Origin: Acidisoma cellulosilyticum
GTDB taxonomy: Bacteria > Pseudomonadota > Alphaproteobacteria > Acetobacterales > Acetobacteraceae
Assembly: GCF_020621385.1 (NCBI RefSeq)
Contig: NZ_JAESVA010000003.1
Location: 496,001-560,000, forward strand
Direction: 5' to 3'
DNA length: 64,000 nucleotides
Position numbers and translations under genes: made by a program. A model generated the notes under the pieces. That model searched no databases, was not told the origin of the DNA, and was given only the letters and a program-made list of their open reading frames with translations. Numbering within the stretch: position 1 is the stretch's first letter; every line of letters starts with the position of its first letter. Below, piece after piece: positions 41,026-50,129 of the stretch.

Positions 41026-41486
41026 ACCGGATGTCTTTTGATCCTGAGGATATTCGCGAGCTCGCGGCCATTCTCGACGAGACCGGCCTCAGCGAGATCG
41101 AGATCTCGGAAAAGGACCGCCGCATCCGTATCGTCCGCGCGGCAGCCCCCGTGACCTACGGTCTGGCGCCGGCCGCCGCAGCAGCAGCCCCGGTCGCCGC
41201 TGTCGTGCCGGTCGCGGCCCCCGTCGCGGCGCAGGCGCTCGATGCCAGCCATCCCGGTGCGGTCACCAGCCCCATGGTCGGCGTCGCCTATCTGTCGCCC
41301 GACCCGGAAAGCCCGAATTTCGTCTCCGTCGGCCAGCGCGTCGAAGCCGGCCAGACCCTGCTTCTGATCGAGGCCATGAAGACCTTCAATCAGATCAAGG
41401 CGCCGCGCGGCGGCACCGTTTCCCAGATCATCATCGGCAGCGGGGCACCGGTGGAATTTGGCGAAGTCCTGTTGATTCTGGACTGA
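41022..41486 (+). CDS. accB: Acetyl-CoA carboxylase, biotin carboxyl carrier protein
   Basis: AccB carries biotin between the carboxylase and the transferase in malonyl-CoA formation. The 154-residue protein has an N-terminal helical domain (DPEDIRELAAILDETGLSEIEI), an Ala/Pro/Val-rich linker (residues 41-75) and the C-terminal biotinyl domain with attachment lysine K120 in IEAMKTFNQI. ATG 41022 overlaps the aroQ stop. It is followed after five bases by accC, so the three genes should be co-transcribed. Confidence 0.96.
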   Translation: MNRMSFDPEDIRELAAILDETGLSEIEISEKDRRIRIVRAAAPVTYGLAPAAAAAAPVAAVVPVAAPVAAQALDASHPGAVTSPMVGVAYLSPDPESPNFVSVGQRVEAGQTLLLIEAMKTFNQIKAPRGGTVSQIIIGSGAPVEFGEVLLILD

Positions 41487-41491
41487 TCCAG

Positions 41492-42831
<1,340 letters not shown>

Positions 42832-42835
<4 letters not shown>

Positions 42836-43485
42836 GGCAAAGGCCATGGCGGACAGGCTTGATCGCTTTCGGTCTTTGCCTGTTGCCCGTCATGGCCGCC
42901 GCTGATTTTTCCCTGGCCTGGCCGAATACCCAGGCCAATCGGACCGAGGCTGGCAATCGCCTCGCCCGTCTGCAGCAGGCGCTGTCGCAGGAGCCCAGCG
43001 CCACGCTGGTGCTGACACGCTGGTGCGCTGACTATCACCTCGCCCCTGTCCCGAAAATCATCGCCCTGCGGGTCGAAGGCCAGCCGAAAGCGGCCCCCGA
43101 CAGCGTGCGGCATAACCTGCAACTCGCACCGGGCGAGGCGCTGGGCTATCGGCGGGTTCAGCTTTTCTGCGGCGATCACATTCTCTCGGATGCCGATAAC
43201 TGGTACGTGCCGGATCGCCTGACGCCCGCCATGAACGGGCTGCTGGATCATACCGACACGCCCTTCGGTCTCGCCGTGCGCAGCCTGCATTTCCAGCGCC
43301 GGACCATCAGCAGCGAGCGGCTATGGGCGCCGCTGACCAGCCAGACCGGCGGCTCGCTCGCTATCCCCGAGCATGTGCTGCGCAATGTCGGCCTGCTGAC
43401 AACCCCCGGCGGGCAACCCATATCGCAGGTCGTCGAAAGCTATACCGGGGCGGTGTTAGGAACGGCTCTCAATTCCGCCCCCTGA
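42832..43485 (+). CDS. Exported protein, chorismate-lyase-like fold
   Basis: A 217-residue protein with a signal peptide (residues 1-24, LIAFGLCLLPVMAAA). Its middle has YRRVQLFCGDHILSDADNWYVP and LDHTDTPFGLAV, which recall the CGD and late PLG blocks of chorismate pyruvate-lyase (UbiC) folds. The residues needed for chorismate lyase cannot be confirmed, and the apparent export would place it outside the cytoplasm, so enzymatic function is open. It is coupled to accC by an ATGA overlap. Confidence 0.72.
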
Positions 43486-43614
43486 TCGTCCGACCATTCG
43501 CATTTTGCCAATCTCGGACAGCGAATTGTGGGTAGCGCCTGCGCGGATCAAGGCGCAAGAATGGCCGATAAAATCAAATGATCAGTCCCGCAACAGGGGC
43601 TGGGGGACCCGACC

Positions 43615-45159
43615 ATGCTGAACACGCTTTCGTCCACCATGCATCTCAACCTGCTCGACAATGTCGTCATCGCCCGTGTGGAAATCCCGCAAGGCACCAA
43701 GCTGCCGGACCGCGGGGTAACGGCGGGGCAGCGCATTCCGCGCGGCCACAAGATGGCGCTGACGGCTATTCCCAAGGGCGAACCGATCCTCCGCTACGGC
43801 CAGGTCATCGGCTTCGCCAAGGCGGATATCGCGCCCGGCGACCATATCCATGTCCATAACTGCGAAATCCATGAATTCGCGCGCGACCATGCCTTCGGCG
43901 TCGATGCGAAGCCCACCGTCTATATCCAGCCGCAGGCGACGTTTCAGGGCATCATCCGCGCCGACGGCCGGGTCGCGACCCGCAATTACATCGGCATCCT
44001 GACCTCGGTGAACTGCTCGGCCGGCACCGCGCGTTATGTGGCCGAAGCCTTCCGCCGCAATCCCTTCACCGGGGACCAGGGGCTGCTCGCGGACTATCCG
44101 AATATCGACGGGGTCGTGGCGCTGACCCACAAGACCGGCTGCGGCATGGCGATCGCGGGTGACGGCATGGATACGCTCCGCCGCACCATCGCGGGCTATG
44201 CAAGCCACGTGAATTTTGCCGCCGTGCTGATCATCGGCCTGGGCTGCGAAACGAACCAGATCGGCCCGATCATGCAAAGCCGCGGCATCCAGCCCAGCGC
44301 CAAGATGGCGACCATGATCATTCAGGAGACCGGTGGCGCCCGCAAGACGGTCGAGGCCGGCATCGCGAAGGTCTGCGAATTGCTGCCCGAGGCCAATGCC
44401 GTGACCCGCGTCACGGTCCCGGCCTCGCATCTCAATGTCGCCCTGCAATGCGGCGGGTCGGACAGCTTTTCGGGCCTCACAGCCAACCCCGCCCTTGGCT
44501 ATGCCTCGGACCTCATCGTCCGCCACGGCGGGACAGTGGTACTGACCGAGACGACCGAGATCTATGGCGCCGAGCATCTGCTGACGCGCCGCGCCGTCTC
44601 GCCCGAAGTCGGCCAGAAGCTGCTCGACCGGCTGACCTGGTGGGAAGAATACACCCGCCGCAATGGCGGGGAGATCGATAACAACCCCTCCCCCGGCAAC
44701 AAGGCCGGCGGCCTGACGAATATCGTCGAGAAGTCGCTCGGTGCTGTCGCCAAGGCCGGCACCACCAATCTTGTCGACGTGGTCGGCTATGCCGATCCGG
44801 TGACGGAGAAAGGTCTGGTCGTCATGGACGGGCCAGGCTTCGATCCGGTCTCGGCCACCGGCCAGATTGCGGGCGGGTGCAACGTGCTGTGCTTCACCAC
44901 CGGTCGCGGCTCGGTCTTCGGCTGCAAGCCGACGCCGTCGCTCAAACTCGCGACCAATACGCCGCTCTATGATCGGCAGCCGGACGACATGGACATCAAT
45001 TGTGGCACCATCGCAGACGGCGTGGAAACGGTGGAGGAATGCGGCCAGCGCATTTTCGAAACCATCCTGCGCATCGCGTCCGGCGAGCGCACCAAAAGCG
45101 AAGAGATCGGTTTTGGGGATGACGAATTCGCGCCCTGGCAGCTCGGGGCGACCGTGTGA
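43615..45159 (+). CDS. UxaA-family sugar-acid dehydratase (altronate/galactarate dehydratase-like)
   Basis: This 514-residue protein has an N-terminal SAF domain (VVIARVEIPQGTKLPDRGV, GDHIHVHNCEIHE) followed by the large UxaA/GarD catalytic domain: GVVALTHKTGCGMA, LIIGLGCETNQI, CGGSDSFSGLTANPALG and NPSPGNKAGGLTNIVEKSLG. Such iron-dependent enzymes dehydrate altronate, galactarate or related acids; the substrate cannot be read from the sequence. Together with the arabinose/galactose dehydrogenase at 59.3 kb it suggests sugar-acid catabolism. It ends in a four-base overlap (GTGA) with a SufU-like gene. Confidence 0.88.
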   Translation: MLNTLSSTMHLNLLDNVVIARVEIPQGTKLPDRGVTAGQRIPRGHKMALTAIPKGEPILRYGQVIGFAKADIAPGDHIHVHNCEIHEFARDHAFGVDAKPTVYIQPQATFQGIIRADGRVATRNYIGILTSVNCSAGTARYVAEAFRRNPFTGDQGLLADYPNIDGVVALTHKTGCGMAIAGDGMDTLRRTIAGYASHVNFAAVLIIGLGCETNQIGPIMQSRGIQPSAKMATMIIQETGGARKTVEAGIAKVCELLPEANAVTRVTVPASHLNVALQCGGSDSFSGLTANPALGYASDLIVRHGGTVVLTETTEIYGAEHLLTRRAVSPEVGQKLLDRLTWWEEYTRRNGGEIDNNPSPGNKAGGLTNIVEKSLGAVAKAGTTNLVDVVGYADPVTEKGLVVMDGPGFDPVSATGQIAGGCNVLCFTTGRGSVFGCKPTPSLKLATNTPLYDRQPDDMDINCGTIADGVETVEECGQRIFETILRIASGERTKSEEIGFGDDEFAPWQLGATV

Positions 45160-45611
45160 CGGCAGCCTCCACGATCAGGGCCTCCGCCGAGGACATCTAC
45201 CAGGCGGTCATCATGGATCGGGCCAGGCGGCCGCGACATCAGCGGCTGCTGGTGGCTGCAGCCGTTGAAGCCGAGGCGCGCAATCCGCTCTGCGGCGACC
45301 GAGTTATGGTGCAGCTCTGTTTTTCCGAGGATGGCCGGGTCACGTCATTCGGCTATCGGGCGCGGGCCTGCGCCATCTGCTTGGCCGCGACCGATCTGAT
45401 GGCGGAGATCCTTCCCGGCCTGGATGAAACCGGCATCGGCCAGGCTGCCTCGGCCTTCGAATCCGCGCTCCGGACCGGAGAGCGGATTCCGGCAGACAGT
45501 TCTATTGCGGCATTGACGCCCTTTGCGCCGCTGCATGACACGCCGTCGCGCATCCAATGTGCGCTGCTCGGCTGGCAGGCGGTCAGCGCCGCCCTCGCCC
45601 AGCGGCGATAG
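45156..45611 (+). CDS. SufU/IscU-like Fe-S cluster scaffold protein
   Basis: A 151-residue IscU-fold protein with the scaffold residues C46 and D48 in NPLCGDRV, C72/C75 in RACAICLAA, and C135 in SRIQCALLGW. The RACAIC-LAA form is closer to SufU than to IscU. GTG 45156 overlaps the dehydratase stop, so the two are translationally coupled. It may deliver an iron-sulfur cluster to the iron-dependent dehydratase or be a general scaffold; the sequence does not decide. There is no sufB, sufC or sufS gene in view. Confidence 0.85.
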   Translation: MTAASTIRASAEDIYQAVIMDRARRPRHQRLLVAAAVEAEARNPLCGDRVMVQLCFSEDGRVTSFGYRARACAICLAATDLMAEILPGLDETGIGQAASAFESALRTGERIPADSSIAALTPFAPLHDTPSRIQCALLGWQAVSAALAQRR

Positions 45612-45652
45612 CAATCGCGACCGGCTGGCATCCGATCAAACCTGACGGAGAC

Positions 45653-45821
45653 TAGAGTCTGTCAGGTTTTAATAGATAATCCGTCATCCGCGCACTTGTT
45701 GCGCGGACTGACCCGCCGCGGCGCCCAGACGGCCGTTTGCCTGCACGCCAGGGTAGATGCGCGGCATGAAGCCGCGCACGACAGATTTGGGAACGCTTCC
45801 GATCAAACCTGACGGAGACTA
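45653..45821. mobile_element. MITE-like element, family A full copy (169 bp, reverse orientation)
   Basis: Bounded by TA at 45653-45654 and 45820-45821. Left end GAGTCTGTCAGGTTTTAATAG, right end AAACCTGACGGAGAC; the core lies between. Compared with the 10770 and 17714 copies it is inverted (the AATAGAT stretch is on the left). An extra copy of the right end (45631-45654) abuts its left side. The TAG stop of the Rrf2 gene is the right TA plus the last element base. Confidence 0.78.
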
Positions 45822-46271
45822 AATCGCGAAAACGATCGGCGCATGCGCCGGACGTTTCAGGCCCTGGGCCTGACCGCGCTGGATCAGCGATTCCAGCGTG
45901 ACGCTTTTCAGATGCGTCTGCACATGCTGCTCAAGCTCGGTCCAGAGCGGTTCGACCACGCTGACCTGCAACTCGCCGCCCGCTTCCGTCTCGGCTTGAT
46001 CGGTACCGTCGCCAGTGACGGCATCGACGATCTCGGCCAGGGTGATCTGTCGCGCGCTTTTGCCCAGGCGATAGCCGCCCTTGGGGCCGCGCGTGCTGTC
46101 CAACAGACCGGCCCGCGCCAGACCCTGCAATACCGGTTCGATGCCGCGCCTTGCCATGGAAAGTCGGTCCGCGATGTCGCCGGCACTTTCCAGACGCTGC
46201 CGACCGGCATACCACCCTATATCCAGCATTACCGCGACGGCGGTATAGGCACGTTCACGACGCATGAGCAT
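45819..46271 (-). CDS. Rrf2-family transcriptional regulator (no cysteines)
   Basis: An Rrf2 winged-helix regulator of 150 residues with the recognition helix RRGIEPVLQGLARAGLLDS and the wing GPKGGYRLGK. It contains no cysteine, so it cannot bind an Fe-S cluster as IscR does; it fits the CymR/CysR-type branch that senses cysteine-related metabolites. It is divergent from a cysteine synthase with a 158-base gap to that gene's preferred start, so cysK is the obvious target, though the SufU-like gene is also near. ATG 46271 is used; ATG 46265 is equally possible. Its stop codon lies at the edge of the mobile repeat. Confidence 0.88.
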   Translation of the reverse strand: MLMRRERAYTAVAVMLDIGWYAGRQRLESAGDIADRLSMARRGIEPVLQGLARAGLLDSTRGPKGGYRLGKSARQITLAEIVDAVTGDGTDQAETEAGGELQVSVVEPLWTELEQHVQTHLKSVTLESLIQRGQAQGLKRPAHAPIVFAI

Positions 46272-46429
46272 GGGCTTGTCCCCATCCGACTCTCAGGCCA
46301 GATTAATTTCACTTCTACCAAGGGTTATATAGGCTGATGAGGGCGACCAAAGTAGAGGCTTCAGCGAAGCGCGTGAAAAATTCTGCCGAAAAACCTGCAT
46401 CTCAGCTCAGCGTTCTGCCGCATCACCCG
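46272..46429. promoter_or_regulatory. Divergent Rrf2 / cysK regulatory region
   Basis: The 158 bases contain an AT-rich tract (46301-46332, ATTAATTTCAC and GGTTATATAGG) unlike the surrounding GC-rich DNA. TTATAT at 46325 is a plausible -10 for cysK and would start transcription near 46337, where another ATG in frame with cysK occurs. The Rrf2 operator should lie here; I see no clear palindrome. Confidence 0.45.
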
Positions 46430-47380
46430 ATGGCCGAGGCGCGTGGGCGCATTTTCGGCAGTATTCTGGATGCGATCGGCGGCACGCCGCTGGTGCGCCT
46501 GGCCCGCTTCGCGGAGCATGAGCGTCTGAATGCGGAAATTCTGCTCAAGATCGAATATCTCAACCCGCTCGGCTCGATCAAAGACCGCATCGGCCTTGCC
46601 ATGGTAGAACAGGCCGAGCGCGAGGGGCTGCTGGTCCCGGGCGTGGGCCATATCGTGGAACCGACCTCGGGCAATACCGGCATCGCGCTGGCCTTCGTCG
46701 CCGCCGCCAAGGGGTATCGCCTGACCGTCGTCATGCCCGATTCCGCTTCCATCGAGCGGCAGAAGATGCTGCGCCTGATGGGCGCGACCGTTGAGCTGAC
46801 ACCGGCGCGCGAGGGCATGGCCGGCGCCATCGGCCGGGCGGACGCGATCGTCGCCAGCTCGCAGGATGCCTGGATGGCAAGGCAGTTCGACAATCCGGCC
46901 AATCCCGACATTCACCAGGCGACCACGGCCGAGGAACTCTGGACCGATTGCGGCGGCGAGATCGACATCCTGGTCGCCGGCGCCGGCACCGGCGGCACCA
47001 TTACCGGCATCGCGCGCGCGCTGAAGCCAAGGCGCCCCGGCTTTCAGATCGTGGCCGTCGAACCAGCGGAAAGCGCCGTTCTCTCGGGCGACGATCCCGG
47101 CCCGCATGAAATCCAGGGCATCGGCCCCGGCTTCTGCCCCTCCATCCTCGATATGAGCCTGGTCGATCGTGTGATGCCGATTTCCGAGCGCGATGCGATG
47201 AAGACGGCACGTCTCTGTGCGCGGCTGGAAGGGATTCCCATCGGCATTTCCTCCGGCGCCACGCTGGCCGCTGCGATTCAGCTTGCCCGCGAACCCGTCA
47301 ATAAAGGTCGCCGGATCGTGGCGATCGCCGCATCCTCGGCTGAGCGTTATCTGTCGACCAATCTTTTCAATGGTTTATAA
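46430..47380 (+). CDS. cysK: Cysteine synthase (O-acetylserine sulfhydrylase)
   Basis: CysK condenses O-acetylserine and sulfide to cysteine. The PLP-fold type II motifs are the Schiff-base lysine in NPLGSIKDRIG, the substrate loop PTSGNTGIALAF, GGTITGIARALK and the C-terminal SGATLAAAIQLA. From ATG 46430 the protein is 316 residues and starts MAEARGRIFGSI. ATG 46337 in the same frame would add 31 Lys/Ala-rich residues, but it sits where transcription probably begins. It is divergent from the Rrf2 gene, its likely regulator. Confidence 0.92.
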   Translation: MAEARGRIFGSILDAIGGTPLVRLARFAEHERLNAEILLKIEYLNPLGSIKDRIGLAMVEQAEREGLLVPGVGHIVEPTSGNTGIALAFVAAAKGYRLTVVMPDSASIERQKMLRLMGATVELTPAREGMAGAIGRADAIVASSQDAWMARQFDNPANPDIHQATTAEELWTDCGGEIDILVAGAGTGGTITGIARALKPRRPGFQIVAVEPAESAVLSGDDPGPHEIQGIGPGFCPSILDMSLVDRVMPISERDAMKTARLCARLEGIPIGISSGATLAAAIQLAREPVNKGRRIVAIAASSAERYLSTNLFNGL

Positions 47381-47460
47381 AAATTCAAATCCTAGTATTT
47401 AAAAAGACATTAGTCGCTATAACGAATATGTGACGGAACTGCATGCCTGTTTGCTGCATT

Positions 47461-47488
47461 GCGCAATAGGCAAGCGGTTGGCTTGCGC
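47461..47488 (+). other. Mutually exclusive hairpins in the DUF1127 leader
   Basis: GCGCAA (47461-47466) can pair with TTGCGC (47483-47488), while GCAAGC (47470-47475) can pair with GCTTGC (47481-47486). The partners overlap, so the leader may have two folds. A 10-base palindrome, ATTGCGCAAT, spans 47458-47467. Confidence 0.4.
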
Positions 47489-47496
47489 ATATGTTT

Positions 47497-47520
47497 CTCC
47501 TCAGAACAAATGCTGAGGAG
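47497..47520 (+). promoter_or_regulatory. Hairpin sequestering the DUF1127 ribosome-binding site
   Basis: CTCCTCAG (47497-47504) is perfectly complementary to CTGAGGAG (47513-47520), with an 8-base loop. The 3' arm is the Shine-Dalgarno sequence, seven bases before the GTG start at 47528, so the folded RNA should block ribosome binding. Opening by temperature, a protein or an sRNA could control translation. Confidence 0.6.
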
Positions 47521-47527
47521 CATACCC

Positions 47528-47746
47528 GTGACCACTCTCGCCCAATCCCAGAACCGTACCGTTGCACGCTTCCTGGCTGATGGCGTCCGGTCTCTCCGCG
47601 CGCGCTTCGACGCCCAGATGGCCGTCGTGGGTGAGCGCCGCCGCATCAGCCGCGAGCTCATGACCTATTCCGACGACGAGCTGGCCGAACTCGGCTTCAG
47701 CCGCTTCGACATCCCGGCGATCGCCAGCGGCTCCTACCGCCGCTAA
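47528..47746 (+). CDS. DUF1127 small protein
   Basis: A 72-residue, Arg-rich protein whose C-terminal half, RISRELMTYSDDELAELGFSRFDIPAIA, is the DUF1127 motif. DUF1127 proteins are small alphaproteobacterial proteins; one in Rhodobacter (CcaF1) binds RNA and another affects phosphate uptake in Agrobacterium. GTG 47528, with GAGGAG seven bases upstream, is clearly the start; the in-frame extension upstream crosses the leader hairpins. Hairpins flank the gene on both sides, suggesting post-transcriptional control. Confidence 0.87.
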   Translation: MTTLAQSQNRTVARFLADGVRSLRARFDAQMAVVGERRRISRELMTYSDDELAELGFSRFDIPAIASGSYRR

Positions 47747-47751
47747 TTCTG

Positions 47752-47802
47752 ACGCTCCTCGCGCCTTGGCTGGTCCGGATTGGGCCAGCCAAGCAGGAGC
47801 GT
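47752..47802 (+). terminator. Long hairpin downstream of DUF1127
   Basis: ACGCTCCT pairs with AGGAGCGT and CTTGGCTGG with CCAGCCAAG, giving 17 base pairs interrupted by a 5-by-1 internal loop, closed by an 11-base loop. It lacks a U-tract, so it may stabilise the 3' end rather than terminate. Its 5' arm (GCTCCTC, 47754-47760) is also complementary to the gene's Shine-Dalgarno region. Confidence 0.55.
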
Positions 47803-47895
47803 GACGGCTTGCCTTCTCCGCTTTGGCTCCGCTAAGGCCAAAGCCATGCTGGATCATCCAAAGACCGCTTGTCGCTGTCGCCGCATGACGCAGCC

Positions 47896-49182
47896 ATGAG
47901 CCTTGCCGCTCTTCGCCGCGGCGATCTGGCCGGCGCGCGGGTCCTGCGGATCAACGAAGATCTGACGGAATTCCCGGACGAGATCTTCGGCCTCGCCGAT
48001 ACGCTCGAAATGCTTGATCTTTCCGGTAACCGGCTGACGACGCTGCCTGCCGATCTTGGCCGCCTGCATCGGCTGAAAATCTTTTTCGGATCGCGCAACC
48101 GCTTCGACATATTGCCGGCGGCGCTGGGTGACTGCCCCAGCCTCAGCCAGATCGGCTGCCGCGACGCGGGCCTCACGCACATCCCTGGCGAATCGCTACC
48201 GCCTGCGCTGCGCTGGCTAACCGTCACGGACAATGCGATCGCTGAGCTGCCCGCCGCTTTGGGGCAGCGGCCAGCGCTGCAAAAGCTACTGCTCTCCGGC
48301 AACCGGCTGCGGGCCTTGCCGGAAACGCTGAGCGCGGCCGGCAATCTCGAACTCCTCCGAATTTCGGCCAATGCTTTCGACGTTTGGCCAGGCTGGGTCG
48401 CGTCCCTGCCGCGCCTGGCCTGGCTGGCGATGGCCGGCAATCCCTATGACCCGCCGCGGCCGCCGGCTGAGCATCGGCAGATCCCCTGGTCCAGCCTCTC
48501 GGCATCATCGGTGCTCGGCGAAGGCGCGTCAGGCGTCGTGCATCGCATGCTCTGGAAAGCGGCCGACCCTGCGGCAGCACAGCCCGTCGCCGTGAAACTC
48601 TTCAAGGGCCGCATGACGAGCGACGGCGCGGCCTTGGACGAGATGGCGGCGATGCTGGCGATCGGCCAGCATCCGCATCTGACCGCCCCGCTCGGTGCGG
48701 TCACCGGCCACCCCGAGGGCGTGGACGGCCTGGTGATGCCGCTGCTGCCCGAAAGCTGGCGACCGCTGGCCGGTCCGCCGAGTTTTGAGACCTGTTCGCG
48801 GGATGTCTATGACCCGGCCTTGCGGCTTGACCGGGCTGCTGGCCTCCGGCTGGCATTGGGCGTCGCCGAAGCCACATCCCATCTCCATGCGCGCGGCCTG
48901 ATCCATGGCGATCTCTACGCCCACAATATCCTGTGGGACGGTGAGCGGGGTGAGGCCGTGCTGAGTGATTTCGGCGCCGCCGCTTTCTGCCCGAGCGGCG
49001 CAAAACCAGCCGATCTCCAGCTTGTCGAAATGCGCGCCTGGGGCATTCTGGCGGCCGAGATCGCGGATCGCTGCACCGATGGCTTTCCGGCTTTGCAGGA
49101 CATCGCCACGCGCTGCCAGCAACCTGACCTGACGACCCGACCGCTGATGGACGCGGTATGCGCCGACCTCCGCAGCCTATAG
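47896..49182 (+). CDS. Leucine-rich-repeat/protein-kinase fusion
   Basis: The first 185 residues are leucine-rich repeats of the LxxLxLxxNxLxxLP type (DTLEMLDLSGNRLTTLP, ALQKLLLSGNRLRALP, LELLRISANAF). Residues 200-428 form a compact protein kinase: glycine loop LGEGASGVV (207-215), VAVK lysine K234, helix C glutamate near E249, catalytic HGDLYAHN (338-344) and SDFGAA (DFG 358-360). Kinases with HGD instead of HRD lack the regulatory arginine and often have different activation. The architecture is rare in bacteria and suggests eukaryote-like signalling; target and cue are unknown. ATG 47896 is the start. The 3' end overlaps the convergent XRE gene by six bases. Confidence 0.85.
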   Translation: MSLAALRRGDLAGARVLRINEDLTEFPDEIFGLADTLEMLDLSGNRLTTLPADLGRLHRLKIFFGSRNRFDILPAALGDCPSLSQIGCRDAGLTHIPGESLPPALRWLTVTDNAIAELPAALGQRPALQKLLLSGNRLRALPETLSAAGNLELLRISANAFDVWPGWVASLPRLAWLAMAGNPYDPPRPPAEHRQIPWSSLSASSVLGEGASGVVHRMLWKAADPAAAQPVAVKLFKGRMTSDGAALDEMAAMLAIGQHPHLTAPLGAVTGHPEGVDGLVMPLLPESWRPLAGPPSFETCSRDVYDPALRLDRAAGLRLALGVAEATSHLHARGLIHGDLYAHNILWDGERGEAVLSDFGAAAFCPSGAKPADLQLVEMRAWGILAAEIADRCTDGFPALQDIATRCQQPDLTTRPLMDAVCADLRSL

Positions 49183-49578
49183 GCGCGAATTCGCGCGCCG
49201 GCGCAGACGTGGCTTGGGCAAGGGGGCAGTCGCATCCAGCAAGGCATGCATGGCCGCGATCGTTTCCGGCGACAGCCGATGGATCGTCTGGGCAAGCCTA
49301 TTCGCCAAGGCCGTCTGTTCCGGCAGCAGCCCCGCCGTATTCACCGTCACACGCGGATGGGACAGCTTCGCGAGCCGCGCCAGTTCCTCCGCATCGTCCC
49401 AGATAAGACCGAAAAACTCGCAGACCTGATGAACCAGGCCCGCGCTCGGCCGCCCACGGCGGCCATGCTCCAAGGCCGAGAGATAGGCTGGTGAGACCTG
49501 AAGCTGAGCGGCCAGCTGCGCGAGTGTCACCTGCCGATCAGCCCTGAGCGCGCGCAACCTTGCCCCGAACGGTGTCAT
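49177..49578 (-). CDS. XRE-family helix-turn-helix regulator
   Basis: A 133-residue regulator with an N-terminal HTH (FGARLRALRADRQVTLAQLAAQLQVSPAYLSALEHG, residues 4-39) and a helical C-terminal part ending LRRRANSRL. It contains no ligand-binding motif I recognise. ATG 49578 overlaps the smr stop (ATGA), making it the last gene of a yggS-smr-xre operon. Its end overlaps the LRR-kinase gene by six bases, tail to tail. The regulated genes are unknown. Confidence 0.88.
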   Translation of the reverse strand: MTPFGARLRALRADRQVTLAQLAAQLQVSPAYLSALEHGRRGRPSAGLVHQVCEFFGLIWDDAEELARLAKLSHPRVTVNTAGLLPEQTALANRLAQTIHRLSPETIAAMHALLDATAPLPKPRLRRRANSRL

Positions 49579-50129
49579 CTGATGCGTTTAAGCAGCAGCA
49601 CGACCGCACCGGTATTGGCACGATGCGGATGAGCGGCCGCCAGAATGACGCTCCGGATATGCGGGAGATTGAGCCAATGCGGCAGTTCGCGCCGCAACAC
49701 GCCGCCTTCGCCCGCGCCTCGGCCGGTGACGATCTCCACACAGCGCAGACCATCGGCCCGCGCCGACAGGATGAAACGCTCGAAGGCGGCGAAGGCGGGC
49801 TGCACCGTGCGGCCATGCAGGTCGAGTATCCGCTCGGGGCGCATCTGGCCGCGCCTTAGCTTATTCCAGGACGTCCCGTCCAACCCGCCGGCGAGCTTGC
49901 CGACTTCGATTTCGGGAATTTTCCATGTCGCGGCGGGCCGTCCGGCCGTCCGCATGATCACCGGTGACGCCGGCGGCGGCACCACGGCCGGCGCGTCAGG
50001 CTTGGCGGCCGCCGCGCGGGCTTCCTCCATCGCCCGCACCTGAGCCGGCCGCAAGGGCTTCGTCCCAATCACATGGGCGAAGTGCAGCCACTCGTTCCGC
50101 TCTTTGTCAGAGAGACGGCGTGGAGACAT
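49575..50129 (-). CDS. Smr-domain protein (MutS2-type nuclease domain)
   Basis: A 184-residue protein with a C-terminal Smr domain: ERILDLHGRTVQPAFAAF (LDLHGxT), VEIVTGRGAG (VxGxG) and a closing strand. Smr domains nick DNA or cleave RNA in stalled ribosomes and also occur in MutS2. The N-terminal 90 residues are a charged, Pro/Ala-rich linker with no known fold. It overlaps yggS by 23 bases and the XRE gene by four. Confidence 0.87.
   Translation of the reverse strand: MSPRRLSDKERNEWLHFAHVIGTKPLRPAQVRAMEEARAAAAKPDAPAVVPPPASPVIMRTAGRPAATWKIPEIEVGKLAGGLDGTSWNKLRRGQMRPERILDLHGRTVQPAFAAFERFILSARADGLRCVEIVTGRGAGEGGVLRRELPHWLNLPHIRSVILAAAHPHRANTGAVVLLLKRIR

Noticed and set aside
45819-46271. IscR
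   Set aside because: The Rrf2 protein has no cysteines, so it cannot hold the Fe-S cluster that IscR senses.
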